DNA from: Kaistia granuli DSM 23481
GTDB taxonomy: Bacteria > Pseudomonadota > Alphaproteobacteria > Rhizobiales > Kaistiaceae
Length of the DNA: 64,000 nucleotides
Assembly: GCF_000380505.1 (NCBI RefSeq)
Contig: NZ_AQYH01000001.1
Span: forward strand, 62,001 to 126,000
Reading direction: 5' to 3'
How positions within the stretch are numbered: position 1 is the first letter of the stretch; every line of letters begins with the position of its first letter. Positions 62,727 through 64,000 of the stretch are shown here, piece after piece. Position numbers and translations under genes: made by a program. The notes beneath the pieces were generated by a model that worked only from the letters and a program-made list of their open reading frames with translations, made no database searches and was not told the origin of the DNA.

Positions 62727-63866
62727 GTGACCAAGCCAATCACGCTGAAGGGCATGACCTGGAGCCATCCGCGCGGCTACGACCCGGTCGTCGCCTGCGC
62801 CGAACTCTATCTGAAGGAGACGGGTGTCCGGGTCGAATGGGACAAGCGCTCGCTGCAGGATTTCGAGAGCTTCCCGGTCGAGGAACTGGCGCGCGCCTAT
62901 GACATGATCGTCATCGATCATCCGCATGTCGGCCAGATCACTAAGGAAGGCTGCCTGGCGCCGCTCGACGTGCCGGGCCGCGAGGCGGACCGCGAGGCGC
63001 TGGCTGCCGGCTCCGTCGGCGCTTCCTACAAGAGCTACGCCTGGCAGGGCCATCAGTGGGCTTTCCCGATCGATGCGGCGACGCCGGTGCTGGCCTATCG
63101 GCCGGATCTGATCGAGACGCCGCCGACGAACTGGGACGAGGTGCTGGCACTTGGCGCGGGCAAGGCGCTGGTGCCGTTCCGCGCGCCGCATTCGCTGATG
63201 AGCTTCTATACGCTCGCCGCCAATCTCGGCCGTCCCTGCGACGTCTCCGGCGACGGCGATCTGATCGATCCGACCGTCGGCGTCCGCGTCTATGACCTTC
63301 TGGCCAAGCTCGCGGCGAACGGCATGGCCGATTTCGACAGCGACCCAATCCAGGTCTTCGAGAAGCTGGCGGCGGAAGGCTCGACCATTGCCGTCGCGCC
63401 GCTGCTCTACGGCTATGTCAGCTACGCCACGGACGGCTTCCGCCCGAACCGGCTCGCCTTCGCCGACATGCCGGTGCTCGGCACCAACGGCCCGGTCGGC
63501 TCGGCGCTCGGCGGCACCGGCATCGCGGTCTCGGCCTATTCCGAAAACCGCGACGCGGCGATCGACTTCGCGTACTGGCTCGCCAGCGCCGACATCCAGC
63601 GCGGCATCTACGCCTCGAATGGTGGTCAGCCCGGCCATGCGGTCGCCTGGGAAGATCCGGCCGTCAACGCGCCGACGCACGGCTTCTACGAGAACACACG
63701 GCCGACGCTGGAAGGCGCCTGGCTGCGCCCGCGCCACAACGGCTACATGGCGTTCCAGGACGCGGCCGCGAAGCGCATCAACGTCGCGCTGCAGGCCGGC
63801 GAGCCGGGCGAGGTGCTGGTCGCCGAGCTGAACCTGCTGTTCCGCGACAGCTTCGCCAACGCCTGA
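62727..63866 (+). CDS. Solute-binding protein homologue (family 1) without signal peptide
   Basis: A 379-residue protein of the extracellular solute-binding family 1 fold: DPVVACAELYLKETGVRVEWDKRSLQDFES, YDMIVIDHPHVGQITKEGCLAPLD, WAFPIDAATPVLAYRPDLIETPPTNWDEVL, GGTGIAVSAYSENRDAAIDFAYWLAS. Unlike the other binding proteins here it has no signal peptide: GTG 62727 begins MTKPITLKGMTWSHPRGYDPV, and no hydrophobic segment precedes it in frame. AGGGGGAAGAA lies just upstream. It should be cytoplasmic unless exported by another route. It follows the CoA-transferase gene in the same direction, 139 bases away. Confidence 0.82.
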   Translation: MTKPITLKGMTWSHPRGYDPVVACAELYLKETGVRVEWDKRSLQDFESFPVEELARAYDMIVIDHPHVGQITKEGCLAPLDVPGREADREALAAGSVGASYKSYAWQGHQWAFPIDAATPVLAYRPDLIETPPTNWDEVLALGAGKALVPFRAPHSLMSFYTLAANLGRPCDVSGDGDLIDPTVGVRVYDLLAKLAANGMADFDSDPIQVFEKLAAEGSTIAVAPLLYGYVSYATDGFRPNRLAFADMPVLGTNGPVGSALGGTGIAVSAYSENRDAAIDFAYWLASADIQRGIYASNGGQPGHAVAWEDPAVNAPTHGFYENTRPTLEGAWLRPRHNGYMAFQDAAAKRINVALQAGEPGEVLVAELNLLFRDSFANA

Positions 63867-63883
63867 GACGGGCGTCAGCCGAT

Positions 63884-63904
63884 CGGGCGGCCGCTGGCCG
63901 CCCG
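63884..63904 (+). promoter_or_regulatory. Hairpin after the signal-less solute-binding protein gene
   Basis: CGGGCGGCC (63884-63892) and GGCCGCCCG (63896-63904) form a perfect 9-bp stem with a GCT loop, 18 bases after the stop, and no T-run follows. The remaining bases to 64000 contain no recognisable gene start. Confidence 0.6.
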
Positions 63905-64000
63905 CCCCACCTGAAGCGGACGGGCGGATCCGTTTCGCGGGAAAGAGGGTTCGCCCTTCGTCGGGGACGGCGCCGATTTCGCGCGCGCCGAATCGCGGGT

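Overview
The window looks like chromosome from a GC-rich alphaproteobacterium, most likely Hyphomicrobiales (rhizobial/Kaistia-like). This rests on the sulfate operon layout (cysG, DUF2849, sulfite reductase, cysH, DUF934, ferredoxin), the many SBP-dependent ABC importers and the palindromic intergenic repeats. I saw no rRNA, tRNA, CRISPR array, phage or insertion sequence. Nearly everything is metabolic and transport genes in compact operons.

Region by region. 1-255: end of an Entner-Doudoroff dehydratase gene (edd). 563-5599: assimilatory sulfate reduction operon. 5619-9465: a TetR/CecR-type regulator with an HlyD lipoprotein, ATPase and permease (ABC-2 exporter). 9762-11949: an epimerase and a nitronate monooxygenase-like enzyme. 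12169-14988: ribose/fructose-type sugar importer. 15219-23755: polyamine island, with gamma-glutamylputrescine synthetase, a class III aminotransferase and an FAD oxidase diverging from potFGHI. 23843-29858: DUF2239, MATE, AsmA and acetoacetyl-CoA synthetase genes. 29865-32643: iron(III) importer. 32912-37122: rsmE, xseA and an IlvB-like ThDP enzyme. 37269-38643: two secreted proteins of unknown role. 38709-42325: GH2 beta-mannosidase and transaldolase.

42401-48611 is the most interesting stretch: a GntR regulator, a cytoplasmic GH127 beta-L-arabinofuranosidase-like enzyme, then three consecutive enzymes of trans-4-hydroxyproline breakdown (cyclic deaminase, D-hydroxyproline dehydrogenase, 2-epimerase). 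GH127 enzymes are known to act on hydroxyproline-linked beta-L-arabinosides of plant extensins, so the neighbourhood can be read as a pathway that takes off the arabinose and then burns the hydroxyproline.

50298-63866 is a second catabolic island around an IclR regulator. The minus strand holds a sugar ABC importer, a mandelate-racemase-type acid sugar dehydratase, an SDR and a MaoC hydratase. The plus strand holds a COG3618 lactonase-type amidohydrolase, a RhaM-type mutarotase, a Gfo/Idh/MocA dehydrogenase, a MaoC paralogue that has lost its catalytic His, a CaiB CoA-transferase and a solute-binding-protein homologue without a signal peptide. It mixes oxidative deoxy-sugar enzymes with CoA chemistry.

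A recurring regulatory pattern is that all five genes for solute-binding-type proteins are followed within 12-43 nt by a strong hairpin that lacks a U-tract. In four of them this is where the transporter's next gene begins.
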